Source: Pseudomonadota bacterium
GTDB lineage: Bacteria; Pseudomonadota; Alphaproteobacteria; Rhizobiales; Xanthobacteraceae
Length of the DNA stretch: 64,000 bases
NCBI GenBank assembly: GCA_023386635.1
Contig: JAEWJH010000036.1
Span: 1-64,000 of the forward strand
Reading direction: 5' to 3'
Part shown: positions 26,453 through 34,184 of the stretch, piece after piece
Layout of the letters: the number at the start of each line of letters is the position of its first letter
How positions within the stretch are numbered: position 1 is the first letter of the stretch
Notes under the pieces: model-generated
Databases searched by the model: none
What the model saw: the letters and a program-made list of their open reading frames with translations, nothing else
Told to the model about the DNA's origin: nothing
Translations under genes and position numbers: made by a program

Positions 26453-27670
26453 ATGACGATGACCGCGGTGACGCCGCAGACCGATCTCGATGCGAAGCGC
26501 CAAGATACCAAACGCGTCGAGCGCCGTGCCGCCGGTGTCGCGTTCGGCGCGCACGCGCTGCACGACGGCTATACCGACCTCATCTATGTGATGCTGCCGG
26601 TGTGGCAGGCCGAGTTCGGTCTCGGCTATGCGGCGCTGGGCGTGCTGCGCGGCCTGTTCTCCGGCACCATGGCCGGCCTGCAAATCCCGGCGAGTTTCAT
26701 CGCCGAGCGTTGGGGGGCGCCGGCGGTGCTGGCGCTCGGCACGCTGCTGACCGGCGGGGCCTATATGCTGGCCGGCTGGAGCGGCGGGCTGATCATGCTC
26801 GCGGTCGCGCTGTTTCTCGGCGGCGCCGGATCGAGCACGCAGCATCCGCTGGCGTCGGAATTGATCGCGCAGGCCTTTTCCGGTCCGCGCTCGCGCAAGG
26901 CGCTCGGCACCTACAATTTCGCGGGCGATATCGGCAAGATGGCGGTGCCGCTCGCGGCCTCGCTGCTGCTCGTTGTGCTGCCATGGCGCGAGGCGCTCGC
27001 CATTCTCGGCGGCTGCGGCATCGTCGCGGCGGTGGCGATCTTCGTGCTGATGCCGCGTTACGCGCCGGCGCAGGCGACGCCAAAAAGCGCCAACGGCGGT
27101 CCGCTGCGCGCGCCGCGCCGGCTCGCCTTTCCGGTGCTGACGACCGTGGGCGTGCTCGACAGCGCCACGCGCATGGCGTTCCTCACCTTCCTGCCCTTCG
27201 TGCTGACCGCGAAAGGCGCGAGCCTGCCGACGGTCGGCGTGGCGCTGACGCTGGTGTTCGCCGGCGGCGCGGTCGGCAAACTCGCCTGCGCGTTTCTCGG
27301 CGCGCGGATCGGCACCATCGCTACCGTGTGGGTGACGGAGATCGTCACCGCGCTCGGCATTGCCGCGCTGTTGCCGCTGCCGCTCGAGGGCGTGCTGGTG
27401 CTGCTGCCGATCGTCGGCATCGCGCTCAACGGCACGTCGTCGGTGCTGTACGGCTCGGTGCCGGATCTCGTTCCGCCGGAGAAGCGCGTGCGCGCCTTCG
27501 GCATTTTCTACACCGGCACCATCGGCGCCGGGGCGATCTCGCCGGCGGTGTTCGGCGCGCTCGGCGATCTCATGAGCGTCACCGTGTCGATGCTGTGCAT
27601 CGCCGCGCTCGCGCTGCTCACCTTGCCGCTGATCACCTGGCTGCGGCAGGATCTCGCCGATCGGCCTTAA
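26453..27670 (+). CDS. MFS transporter, fosmidomycin-resistance (Fsr)-like
   Basis: A 405-residue inner-membrane protein with about 12 segments. The region AHALHDGYTDLIYVMLPVWQ, with ALGVLRGLFSGTMAGLQIP, resembles Fsr-type MFS exporters. GGAGSSTQHPLASELI in the fourth segment is also typical. Placement ten bases after the tandem MaoC genes suggests cotranscription, possibly exporting or importing a related acid, but this is inference. The start could also be ATG at 26459 (MTAV). Confidence 0.8.
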   Translation: MTMTAVTPQTDLDAKRQDTKRVERRAAGVAFGAHALHDGYTDLIYVMLPVWQAEFGLGYAALGVLRGLFSGTMAGLQIPASFIAERWGAPAVLALGTLLTGGAYMLAGWSGGLIMLAVALFLGGAGSSTQHPLASELIAQAFSGPRSRKALGTYNFAGDIGKMAVPLAASLLLVVLPWREALAILGGCGIVAAVAIFVLMPRYAPAQATPKSANGGPLRAPRRLAFPVLTTVGVLDSATRMAFLTFLPFVLTAKGASLPTVGVALTLVFAGGAVGKLACAFLGARIGTIATVWVTEIVTALGIAALLPLPLEGVLVLLPIVGIALNGTSSVLYGSVPDLVPPEKRVRAFGIFYTGTIGAGAISPAVFGALGDLMSVTVSMLCIAALALLTLPLITWLRQDLADRP

Positions 27671-27802
27671 TCGCGTCGGAAAAAAGCCGGACCGATTTGT
27701 TTCGCCGCGACGTAAATCGTGAGCCGGTTCCCTTCGGTGTGTGGAACGTCGGCTACGAGCCCGGCGTTGGCTCGCTGATTTCCACCACAGCAGGAGTTTC
27801 TC

Positions 27803-28204
27803 ATGACGTCTCAGGTCCGCCATCATGTTTGCCTCGCCGCGAGCGCGCTTGCGCTGCTGGCAGGAACGGCGGCGGCTTCCGCCCAGACGACGGTCATCAC
27901 CCGCGAGCCGGTTGAAACCCGCACGGTGGTGACGACGGAGCGGGCGCCGCTGCAGCTCTCGCCGTCGCAGCGCACGGTGATCTATCGCACCGTCACGCGC
28001 GAGCGCGTGGCGCCGGTGCCGCCCCCGACGGTGCGTTACGAGGTCGGCATGCGGGTTCCGGATACCGTGGAACTGCAAGCCGTCCCGGACACCGTGGTGA
28101 CCGAGGTTCCGGCGATCCGGTCCTACAAGTACATGACCGTCAACAACCGGGTTTGGCTGGTCGACCCCGCCACCAGCCAGATTGTTGCCGAAGTTGACGA
28201 ATAA
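27803..28204 (+). CDS. DUF1236 secreted protein
   Basis: A 133-residue exported protein. Signal peptide through about residue 27 (ASAQ), a Thr/Val/Arg-rich middle, and the C-terminal DUF1236 signature: VGMRVPDTVELQAVPD, then EVPAIRSYKYM, then RVWLVDPATSQIVAEVDE. The family is common in Nitrobacteraceae and has no known role. It stands alone, 132 bases after the MFS gene, with a strong terminator behind it. Confidence 0.85.
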   Translation: MTSQVRHHVCLAASALALLAGTAAASAQTTVITREPVETRTVVTTERAPLQLSPSQRTVIYRTVTRERVAPVPPPTVRYEVGMRVPDTVELQAVPDTVVTEVPAIRSYKYMTVNNRVWLVDPATSQIVAEVDE

Positions 28205-28215
28205 AGAGTCAGACA

Positions 28216-28254
28216 GCCCGGCTGCCGCATAAAACGGCAGCCGGGCCGCTTTTC
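28216..28254 (+). terminator. Terminator after DUF1236 gene
   Basis: A 12-bp perfect stem (28216-28227 with 28235-28246) around a seven-base CATAAAA loop, followed by CGCTTTTCGG. It lies 11 bases beyond the stop codon. Confidence 0.8.
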
Positions 28255-28397
28255 GGCCCCCTTAGACCAAAGTCGCCCAAATGGGCGTTTTTGGAGGAAT
28301 TCCAACGGTTTCCCGTTTACCGTCAGACCGGCCATGCGCCGGGGGCGGTAGATTTTTTTGCGGTGCAGCGCCATATTGTGGAGCGGAGGTTTTTGAC

Positions 28398-28646
28398 ATG
28401 AACGCGATCAACTATCAGTCCCCCTCGGAACTGTTCCCCAGCCGCAGCCGCAAGTCCCGCCGCCCGATCGGCTACAAGCGGTTTCCGACCGCTGCCGAGG
28501 CGATTCGCTTCGCCATCGAGGAAATGCCGTCGGACGCGCTGCTGGGCGCTTATCTCGAGGTAGGCGAGCGTCGTTTCGATGGAAACGGCATCCGGCAGCT
28601 TTATGAAAGCTCCGAATATCCTTTACCGCGTCGCACGTCGAACTGA
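28398..28646 (+). CDS. Conserved hypothetical protein (82 aa)
   Basis: An 82-residue soluble protein beginning MNAINYQSPSELFPSR with a basic stretch (SRKSRRPIGYKRF) and then TAAEAIRFAIEEMPSDALLGAYLEVGE. GGAGG lies about nine bases before the ATG. I recall near-identical small proteins in Bradyrhizobium-type genomes, but no function is known. A hairpin terminator follows at about 28709. Confidence 0.7.
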   Translation: MNAINYQSPSELFPSRSRKSRRPIGYKRFPTAAEAIRFAIEEMPSDALLGAYLEVGERRFDGNGIRQLYESSEYPLPRRTSN

Positions 28647-28708
28647 CGGCGACAGAGAGCGGCAACGACCCAGGCCAATTAACCCTCAGCCGTTCTTAAG
28701 CATGACGA

Positions 28709-28733
28709 ATGGCCCCGCGTGGGGCCATTTTCG
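28709..28733 (+). terminator. Hairpin terminator
   Basis: ATGGCCCCGCG with its complement GGGGCCAT (28709-28728) forms a tight GC-rich hairpin followed by TTTCG. It probably ends the transcript of the 82-residue protein gene. Confidence 0.7.
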
Positions 28734-28814
28734 TGCCGGTTTCGCAGCGCATCGGAACGAACGATCAGCGCGCGCGTTTGTGGGGGAACGACATTGCTAC
28801 AGGCGAAGGCTAGA

Positions 28815-28970
28815 ATGACTGACAAGATCACTTTGGGCGGGATTGGTTATCTGCTCGCGGGCATCACCGTGTTTGTCACGGTGATGGGGGCGATGGTGGT
28901 GATGGACTACACGTCGGGCCGCATGGACCTTGACGGCACCATGAAGTCCGCGACTACGCTGCGCCGCTAA
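28815..28970 (+). CDS. Small single-pass membrane protein (51 aa)
   Basis: A 51-residue protein with one clear hydrophobic segment (GYLLAGITVFVTVMGAMVVM) and a short polar tail. It is below the size usually called. The start is ATG 28815, with GCGAAGG upstream as a weak ribosome site. An imperfect terminator hairpin (GGGCGG/CCGCC followed by TTTT, about 28979-29001) comes right after. Function unknown. Confidence 0.5.
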   Translation: MTDKITLGGIGYLLAGITVFVTVMGAMVVMDYTSGRMDLDGTMKSATTLRR

Positions 28971-29105
28971 CAGACCGGGGCGGCCGTTTCGTCCGCCTTT
29001 TCTGTCGAGGCTGTAGGCGTTGTTCGGGATGTTGCTCCGACTCGCGTCTAACTCCGGTTTCCTTCATCAGATGTTCGCGGACAGGCAATCCGATAGGGTG
29101 GATCG

Positions 29106-29816
29106 ATGACGATTCGCCCTGTTTTTTGCTGTCTGGCTGGCCTCGCCCTTGCGCTGATGTTTCTCACTCCTGAAAGCGAAGCGGCGTCGCCGCGGCAGGC
29201 CGGAAAGCTGCCGCGCGGCTTCGTCGATGTCGCGACACTCGTTCCCGGCATCGTCGCCGATCTGCGCTATGCCACCGCCAACAATTTCGTCGGCGCCCGG
29301 ATCGACGGCTATCGCGCCGCGCGCTGTATCCTGACCCGGCAGGCGGCGGAGGCGCTGGCCGCCGTGCAGCAGGACTTGGCGGAGCGCGGCCTCGGCCTCA
29401 AGCTGTTCGACTGCTACCGGCCGAAGCGGGCGGTGGCGCATTTCGCGCGCTGGGCGCGCGATCTCAAGGCGACCGCGACCAAGGCGCAGTATTACCCGGC
29501 GGTCGACAAGAATGACCTGTTCAAGGAAGGCTATATCGCCCATCGCTCCGGCCATTCGCGCGGCTCGACCGTCGACCTGACGCTGGTGCGTCTCGCCAAC
29601 GGAGACGAACTGGACATGGGCACGCCGTTCGATTTCTTCTCGCCGAAATCCTGGCCGACCGACACCTCGATCGGTGCCGACCAGCAGTTCAACCGGCGGA
29701 TCCTGTTCGAGGCGATGACGCGGCGCGGTTTCCGTGACTACGACAAGGAATGGTGGCACTTCTCGCTCGCCAACGAGCCGTTCCCGCGAACCTATTTCGA
29801 CTTCGTGATTGAATAG
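29106..29816 (+). CDS. D-alanyl-D-alanine dipeptidase (VanX/DdpX family, M15D)
   Basis: Predicted Zn2+ dipeptidase that splits D-Ala-D-Ala. The 236-residue protein has a signal peptide (cleavage near SEA-A, about residue 26), so it should act in the periplasm, like DdpX-type recycling enzymes rather than cytoplasmic VanX. Zinc ligands and catalytic residues are in SGHSRGSTVDLTL (about 147-159) and EWWH (215-218). FDCYRPKRAV holds the family Arg. No van regulators lie nearby, so a role in peptidoglycan turnover is more likely than glycopeptide resistance. Confidence 0.9.
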   Translation: MTIRPVFCCLAGLALALMFLTPESEAASPRQAGKLPRGFVDVATLVPGIVADLRYATANNFVGARIDGYRAARCILTRQAAEALAAVQQDLAERGLGLKLFDCYRPKRAVAHFARWARDLKATATKAQYYPAVDKNDLFKEGYIAHRSGHSRGSTVDLTLVRLANGDELDMGTPFDFFSPKSWPTDTSIGADQQFNRRILFEAMTRRGFRDYDKEWWHFSLANEPFPRTYFDFVIE

Positions 29817-29838
29817 CTATGCCGAACGTGCAAACGAC

Positions 29839-29870
29839 AACGGCCGGACTGACGTCCGGCCGTTTCCGTT
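29839..29870 (+). terminator. Terminator after the dipeptidase gene
   Basis: An 11-bp perfect stem (29839-29849 with 29854-29864) closing a TGAC loop, followed by TCCGTTTTT. It lies between convergent genes and may serve both strands. Confidence 0.8.
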
Positions 29871-29888
29871 TTTGCGGATGTTTCGCGA

Positions 29889-30338
29889 TCAGCTGTCGTG
29901 GTCGCGGTTGGTCGGCTGCGCTTTCCACTGGGTCATGCTTTCGGCGATGATTTTCATCGCCGTCATCGCCGCCGCATTCAGGCTCGCATAGCCGGCGATC
30001 TCGCGCGACACGCGCTCGCCCTCGCTGCGCAGCATGTCGCGCACGCTTTGCAGTTCGAGGATCACCTTGTCGATCTCTTCCATCGAGCCGCCGGACACGC
30101 GGCGGATCAGATCGTTGATGTCATGGTTGTGCTGCGTGTTCACCGGTGCCCCTTGTGTTCCGGCGAGCGGCGTTGCGCCGGGCAGGCCGCTCTCACGCGG
30201 TGTGTTGCGCTCCTCGCGAATGCGTCGGGGCGCAAACTGGTCGCGGCGCACGAATTCGCGGATATCGCTTTCGACTTTCGCGGCGGCATCCTCTGCCGGG
30301 TCGATATCCTTGCGATCACCTCTGATCACCGTCGCCAT
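29889..30338 (-). CDS. Conserved hypothetical protein (149 aa)
   Basis: A 149-residue soluble protein with no signal peptide. The first half is polar and Arg/Asp-rich with a Pro/Gly-rich stretch (about 40-65). The second half (DINDLIRRVSGGSMEEIDKV, LQSVRDMLRSEGERVSREIAGYASL) is predicted as long amphipathic helices, somewhat phasin-like, but I cannot assign a family. It is convergent with the dipeptidase gene. Confidence 0.65.
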   Translation of the reverse strand: MATVIRGDRKDIDPAEDAAAKVESDIREFVRRDQFAPRRIREERNTPRESGLPGATPLAGTQGAPVNTQHNHDINDLIRRVSGGSMEEIDKVILELQSVRDMLRSEGERVSREIAGYASLNAAAMTAMKIIAESMTQWKAQPTNRDHDS

Positions 30339-30578
30339 TGAGGTCTCCTTACTGTTGCCTTGAGCGCAGCGTTTGCGCTTGTGCTTATGGCGACATGGAA
30401 CTGTGACCTTTCCACGTTCAGGATCGCTGCGATTTTAATTTTATCCCGTAAACCCCGAGTTCCATGAATGACAATTCATATTACCGATATTTTTCAATGG
30501 GATAGCCCTCGGGCGTGAACCGATTCCGGTTTGCCACGTTGATGGCGGGCGACACTTCCATTCCAAGGAGAGCAACAT

Positions 30579-30806
30579 ATGAAAATGATTATTCTGGGCG
30601 CGCTGGCCGCCATGACGATGGCCGTCGCTATTCCCGCGAGCGTGCAGCAGGCGGATGCGCAGCCGGTGGTGCGTGAAAAGGTCGTGATCAAGAACGGGAT
30701 GCACCGTCATCGCCACATGGAGCGACGTCGCTGCTTCACCGAGCGCACCCGTATCCAGCGTCCGGGTGGCCGTACGGTCATCAAGACCCGCCGCGTGTGC
30801 CGTTGA
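30579..30806 (+). CDS. Small secreted basic protein with C-x21-C module (75 aa)
   Basis: A 75-residue precursor with a signal peptide (cleavage near ADA-Q, residue 27). The mature part is highly basic, with a HRHRH run and two cysteines at 52 and 74 separated by exactly 21 residues. Between them are RPGG and a TVIKTRR segment. The same layout appears in the 70-residue protein encoded at 30955. A good ribosome site (AAGGAGA) precedes the ATG and a terminator follows. No known function. Confidence 0.68.
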   Translation: MKMIILGALAAMTMAVAIPASVQQADAQPVVREKVVIKNGMHRHRHMERRRCFTERTRIQRPGGRTVIKTRRVCR

Positions 30807-30842
30807 TCGTTCTGACCAATCTGACCAAGTGATTTGCCACGG

Positions 30843-30874
30843 ACGGCCCCGCTGATACGGGGCCGTTTCGTTTT
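30843..30874 (+). terminator. Terminator after the 75-aa protein gene
   Basis: A 9-bp perfect stem (30843-30851 with 30858-30866) with a six-base loop, followed by TTCGTTTTCG, 37 bases after the stop codon. Confidence 0.82.
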
Positions 30875-30954
30875 CGTATCCGGCTTTGACAGCTTACCGG
30901 TCCGCATGCGCTGATCCTGCGGTCGATTCTATTGTCAGCGACGCGAGGCCGGCC

Positions 30955-31167
30955 ATGCGACTGTGGAAGACGATCCTGATGTTCGGCTTTGCTGGCACCG
31001 TCATCGCGCTTCCGGCGATCGCGCACGCGCAGGCGATCACCCGCGGCCGTGCCATCGTCGACCGGCCGAAGAAAGCCGCGCCGACCCAGCAATGCCGCGT
31101 CATCAATGTGCCGGTGACGCAGCCGAACGGCAGCGTGGTCATGCAGCCGCGCCAGATTTGCGGCTGA
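30955..31167 (+). CDS. Small secreted protein with C-x21-C module (70 aa)
   Basis: A 70-residue precursor. ATG 30955 gives a signal peptide (MRLWKTILMFGFAG, cleavage near AHA-Q, residue 25). The mature part ends with cysteines at 47 and 69, spaced 21 residues apart as in the preceding gene, with QPNG and SVVMQPRQ between them; Pro, Gly, Val and Arg occupy matching positions. A TTGACA at 30886 could be a -35 element. Function unknown; the pair probably arose by duplication. Confidence 0.62.
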   Translation: MRLWKTILMFGFAGTVIALPAIAHAQAITRGRAIVDRPKKAAPTQQCRVINVPVTQPNGSVVMQPRQICG

Positions 31168-31189
31168 TATCCAGGTCTGCGGTTAGCCG

Positions 31190-31621
31190 TTAGGCGACGC
31201 GCGAGAGGTCGAACTCCCGGCCCAGCGCCTGCTCGGCGGCGTCGAGCGTGTCGAACAGCACGCGGACGCTGCGGAGCTGGCCATCCTCGGCGGTGGCGAA
31301 TTGCGCCATCCTCACGGTGAGGGTGCGGCCGCTGTGGCGATCCTGCGCGGTGAGGCGCAGCAGCGTCGCGACGTCGTTGCCGTCGATCAGCACGCGCTCC
31401 GGCTCGCAGCGCGCCAGCGTCACGGTTGCCGCCAGATCACGGAGCGCCGCCAGCACCGCTGCGCGGCCCTTGCGCTGGCCCATGAAGGGAAACAGGTCGA
31501 CCGGCCCGTACATCACCCATTCGACGTCGGGGTGCAGAAACGGCTCGATCGGTTCGGGGTCGCGCGACGCCAAAGCGTCGCACAACGCGCGGGAAAACCC
31601 GCGCAGGATGTCTGCGGTCAC
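31190..31621 (-). CDS. SnoaL-like (NTF2-fold) protein
   Basis: A 143-residue soluble protein with the SnoaL/NTF2-like pattern: an N-terminal helix pair (GFSRALCDALASRDPEPIEPFLHPDVEW), the VEWVMYGP strand, GRAAVLAALRDL helix, and alternating strands (ERVLIDGNDVATLLRLTAQD, TVRMAQFATAEDGQLRSVRVLFDT, read in parts). Such proteins are small-molecule isomerases, hydratases or binding proteins; the substrate cannot be inferred. The gene is convergent with the 70-residue protein gene. Confidence 0.75.
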   Translation of the reverse strand: MTADILRGFSRALCDALASRDPEPIEPFLHPDVEWVMYGPVDLFPFMGQRKGRAAVLAALRDLAATVTLARCEPERVLIDGNDVATLLRLTAQDRHSGRTLTVRMAQFATAEDGQLRSVRVLFDTLDAAEQALGREFDLSRVA

Positions 31622-31732
31622 GATGTGAATTCCAAGTCCCTGGTGGGGCGACCCTGGGATCCTGGCGTCAACCCGCCGGATGTATCGCCGCTCGGCAAAA
31701 CGGGCGCAAAGTACCCAAATAACTGGGCGCCC

Positions 31733-31746
31733 GTATCATTTGATAC
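31733..31746. promoter_or_regulatory. Inverted repeat GTATCA-TT-TGATAC, possible operator
   Basis: A 6-2-6 palindrome in the 322-base gap 31622-31943, between the start of the SnoaL-like gene (minus) and the gene at 31944 (plus). A second dyad, CCCA...TGGG, lies just before it. The region is more AT-rich than its surroundings. Either divergent gene could be controlled from here; the regulator is unknown. No gene is seen in the gap. Confidence 0.4.
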
Positions 31747-31943
31747 AATCTACTGTCCCGCATTGCGGGGTAGGCGCTGCGCCGCATAGCTGCAATTCCC
31801 GCGGTCTCCTCCGCAGTCTGCGATCGAACGGTACCATTGCTAGTGGAACCGGTTTCCCGCGTCGCGTTGCCATTCAACGTTCTATGCGGGGATGGCGTTG
31901 CCGGGTCTCCAGCACCCCGAGCCACATCCTGCGGGAGGCGCTC

Positions 31944-32363
31944 ATGACTCAAACGATCGATAGCCCTCGTTTCAACCTGCTTCCCGCTCGCCGGGCTGGC
32001 CCGATCCTGCTGGCGGTATCTGCCGGTTTCATCGCCGGGTTGTCGCTGGCCGTCCCGGCGCAAGCCGACACCGTGCCGCGCTACGACGTGCAGCGGGCTT
32101 GCCGCGGCGCCGCCGAAGCCGCGGTTTCGCCGGGCCGCACCAGCCAAAGTTGCGAGGACGACGAAACCAGCGCGCGGGCGACGCTCGACAAGCAGTGGAG
32201 CGATTATCCCGATGCGGATCGCGCGCGTTGCGTCCGCGCGTCGAGCCTCGGCGGACCGGCCAGCTATGTCGACCTGCTCACCTGCCTCGACATGGCGAAA
32301 TCGGTGCGGGCTCTGCCGAAGGACCGGCAGGACCCGCTGGGGATCCCGCCCGCGTCGCGCTGA
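31944..32363 (+). CDS. Secreted four-cysteine hypothetical protein
   Basis: A 139-residue precursor. GGGAGG precedes ATG 31944 by seven bases, which fixes the start despite a long open frame upstream. Signal peptide of about 40 residues (ILLAVSAGFIAGLSLAVPAQA). The mature domain has four cysteines in QRACRGAAEA, SCEDDETSARA, RCVRASSLGG and TCLDMAKSV, likely two disulphides. Similar small proteins are frequent in Bradyrhizobium-type genomes; no function is known. Confidence 0.68.
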   Translation: MTQTIDSPRFNLLPARRAGPILLAVSAGFIAGLSLAVPAQADTVPRYDVQRACRGAAEAAVSPGRTSQSCEDDETSARATLDKQWSDYPDADRARCVRASSLGGPASYVDLLTCLDMAKSVRALPKDRQDPLGIPPASR

Positions 32364-32453
32364 GGGTAACGTCGCCAGGACGTGGGGTTGAGGCAGGCGC
32401 GCGTGCGATCGTGTATAAGCCGCGCATCCTTGTTCGATGCGAAAGGTTTTGCC

Positions 32454-33182
32454 GTGACCGTGTCTCCCGCCGTGCTGAAAGATCTCGCGCCTACCGGCCG
32501 CCTGCGCGCCGCCATCAATCACGGCAACACCATACTGGCGCAGAAGCATGCCGACGGCTCGCTTGGCGGCGTCACCGTCGCGCTCGCCCGCGAACTCGGC
32601 AAGCGGCTCAACGTGCCGGTCGATCTCGTGCCCTATGACGCGGCCGGCAAGGTGTTCGCGGCGATACCGCAGCTGGCCTGGGACGTGGCGTTCCTCGCCA
32701 TCGAGCCGGTGCGCGCCGCCGAGATCGAATTCACCGCGCCCTATGTGCTGATCGAAGGCTACTTCATGGTGCCGAACGAGTCGGCGTTGCGCACGCCGTC
32801 GGAGGTCGACCGCGAGGGAATCCGCATCGCCGTGGCGAAGGGTGCGGCCTACGACCTGTTCCTGTCGCGCACCTTCAAGCACGCGACCCTGCAGCGCGCG
32901 CCGACCGGGCCGGAAGCGCTGCAGATGATGCTGCGCGAGAAGCTGGAGGTCGCTGCCGGCGTCAAACAGCACGTCACCAAATTTGCCGCCGAACATCCCG
33001 GCCTGCGGGTGATGGATCAGCGCTTCATGGCGATCGAGCAGGCGATGGGCACGCTCAAGGGCCGGCTTGATGGCGTCGCCTATCTCAAGCCGTTCATTGA
33101 GGAGATGAAAGCCTCGGGCATGATCGCCGCCGAACTCAAGGCGAGCGGGCAGAGCGACGCCGCGGTGGCGCCGAGGGCATGA
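32454..33182 (+). CDS. Periplasmic-binding-protein-like protein (SBP family 3) without signal peptide
   Basis: A 242-residue protein with the family 3 amino-acid-binding fold: LAPTGRLRAAINHGN at the N terminus, GVTVALARELGKRLNVPVDLVPY, WDVAFLAIEPVRAAEIEFTAPYV and a late FIEEMKASGMIAAELKASG. The likely start is GTG 32454, which leads straight into the domain, leaving no export signal. The alternative ATG at 32382 gives an Arg-rich, non-hydrophobic extension. There is no neighbouring permease or ATPase gene. It may be a cytosolic binding protein or a truncated transporter component. Confidence 0.72.
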   Translation: MTVSPAVLKDLAPTGRLRAAINHGNTILAQKHADGSLGGVTVALARELGKRLNVPVDLVPYDAAGKVFAAIPQLAWDVAFLAIEPVRAAEIEFTAPYVLIEGYFMVPNESALRTPSEVDREGIRIAVAKGAAYDLFLSRTFKHATLQRAPTGPEALQMMLREKLEVAAGVKQHVTKFAAEHPGLRVMDQRFMAIEQAMGTLKGRLDGVAYLKPFIEEMKASGMIAAELKASGQSDAAVAPRA

Positions 33183-33232
33183 TCCCGGAAAGCGGGGACC
33201 GGTTTTCGGGTCAGATCCTGCGCGAAGACTAT
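33183..33232. repeat. Intergenic repeat resembling Rhizobiales ACCGGTTTTCGG elements
   Basis: ATGATCCCGGAAAGCGGGGACCGGTTTTCGGGTCAGATCC matches (read in halves) a short dispersed element I recall from Rhizobiales intergenic DNA. It contains a CCGGAAAGCGGGG part and an ACCGGTTTTCGG part. Only one copy is seen here, between the binding-protein gene and a convergent lipoprotein gene. Confidence 0.5.
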
Positions 33233-33258
33233 GAGAGCGATGGTCTAACGCCGTTGCC

Positions 33259-33585
33259 CTAGCGCTTCTGGTTGCGCATCGTCTCGTCGATGCACTTGTC
33301 CACGGCGGCAGACTTTTGATCGAGCGACATCTTCGAGCTGTCGTATTTCATCCAGCAGCGCGCGCTGGCCTGAGCCTCGTCGAGCGGGACCTCCACCTTG
33401 GCTTCGGCCGCATTGGCGGTCCGCGATGCCGGCGACGCGGCGGGTGTTGCAGGGCCGGCTGCCGGTGCGGCGGCCGCGACCGTGGTGTCCGAACTGCTGT
33501 CGGTGACACAGGCGCCGAGCGCCAGCGTCGCGGCAAGGGCTATGGCAAGCGGCGCTTTGGGCCACACCGAAGATATCGTCGACAT
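33259..33585 (-). CDS. Small lipoprotein
   Basis: A 108-residue precursor. ATG 33585 gives a basic start and a hydrophobic stretch ending in lipobox LGAC (Cys at about 26). The next 35 residues are Ala/Pro/Thr/Ser-rich and presumably disordered. A short C-terminal region with two cysteines (ARCWMKYDSSKMSLDQKSAA, then VDKCIDETMRNQ) follows. Outer- or inner-membrane attachment cannot be decided. Function unknown. Confidence 0.68.
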   Translation of the reverse strand: MSTISSVWPKAPLAIALAATLALGACVTDSSSDTTVAAAAPAAGPATPAASPASRTANAAEAKVEVPLDEAQASARCWMKYDSSKMSLDQKSAAVDKCIDETMRNQKR

Positions 33586-33718
33586 GCAGAAACTCCCGTC
33601 ACCGCCCCCGGCGAACGCGCGCACTCTAACGCGCCGCGACGGGAAATAAAGGGGTGAGATGCAGGATGATCGCCAATCGTTCTACACTCAATGGAGCAAG
33701 GCCGACCTGGAGTGCTTC

Positions 33719-34174
33719 ATGCCCAAAGCCGTCAAAAAAACAGCGAAAAAGAAACCCGTTGCCAAAACAGGCGGCAGCGACGCCGGCGTGCGGGCGGGGG
33801 ACAAAGCCGCCTCCGCGCATATCGACGCCCGCATCAGGGAATTGGGCGACTGGCGCGGCGCGATGCTCAAGCACGTGCGCGCGATCATCCACAAGGCCGA
33901 TCCCGACGTGGTCGAGACCTGGAAGTGGCGCGGCGTCCCGGTGTGGGAACATGATGGCATCATCTGCACCGGCGAGAGCTACAAGGCGGCGGTGAAGCTG
34001 ACCTTCGCCAGGGGCGCGGCGCTCGACGATCCGGCGAACCTGTTCAACGCGAGCCTCGACGGCAATGTCCGCCGCGCCATCGACCTTCATGAGGGCGATA
34101 AGGTCGACGAGAAGGCGCTGACGGCGTTGATCCGGGCGGCGATGGCGCTGAACCAGAAGAAGAAAAAGAAGTAG
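33719..34174 (+). CDS. DUF1801 domain protein with lysine-rich ends
   Basis: A 151-residue cytoplasmic protein. The core (HIDARIRELGDWRGAMLKHV, then DPDVVETWKWRGVPVWEHDG, SYKAAVKLTFARGAALDDP and LIRAAMALN) fits DUF1801/YdhG. The N terminus is histone-H1-like (PKAVKKTAKKKPVAKT) and the protein ends in five lysines, so nucleic-acid binding is plausible but unproven. ATG 33719 is chosen; an in-frame ATG at 33659 would add 20 residues without an obvious signal. Confidence 0.8.
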   Translation: MPKAVKKTAKKKPVAKTGGSDAGVRAGDKAASAHIDARIRELGDWRGAMLKHVRAIIHKADPDVVETWKWRGVPVWEHDGIICTGESYKAAVKLTFARGAALDDPANLFNASLDGNVRRAIDLHEGDKVDEKALTALIRAAMALNQKKKKK

Positions 34175-34184
34175 CAGCACGTAC

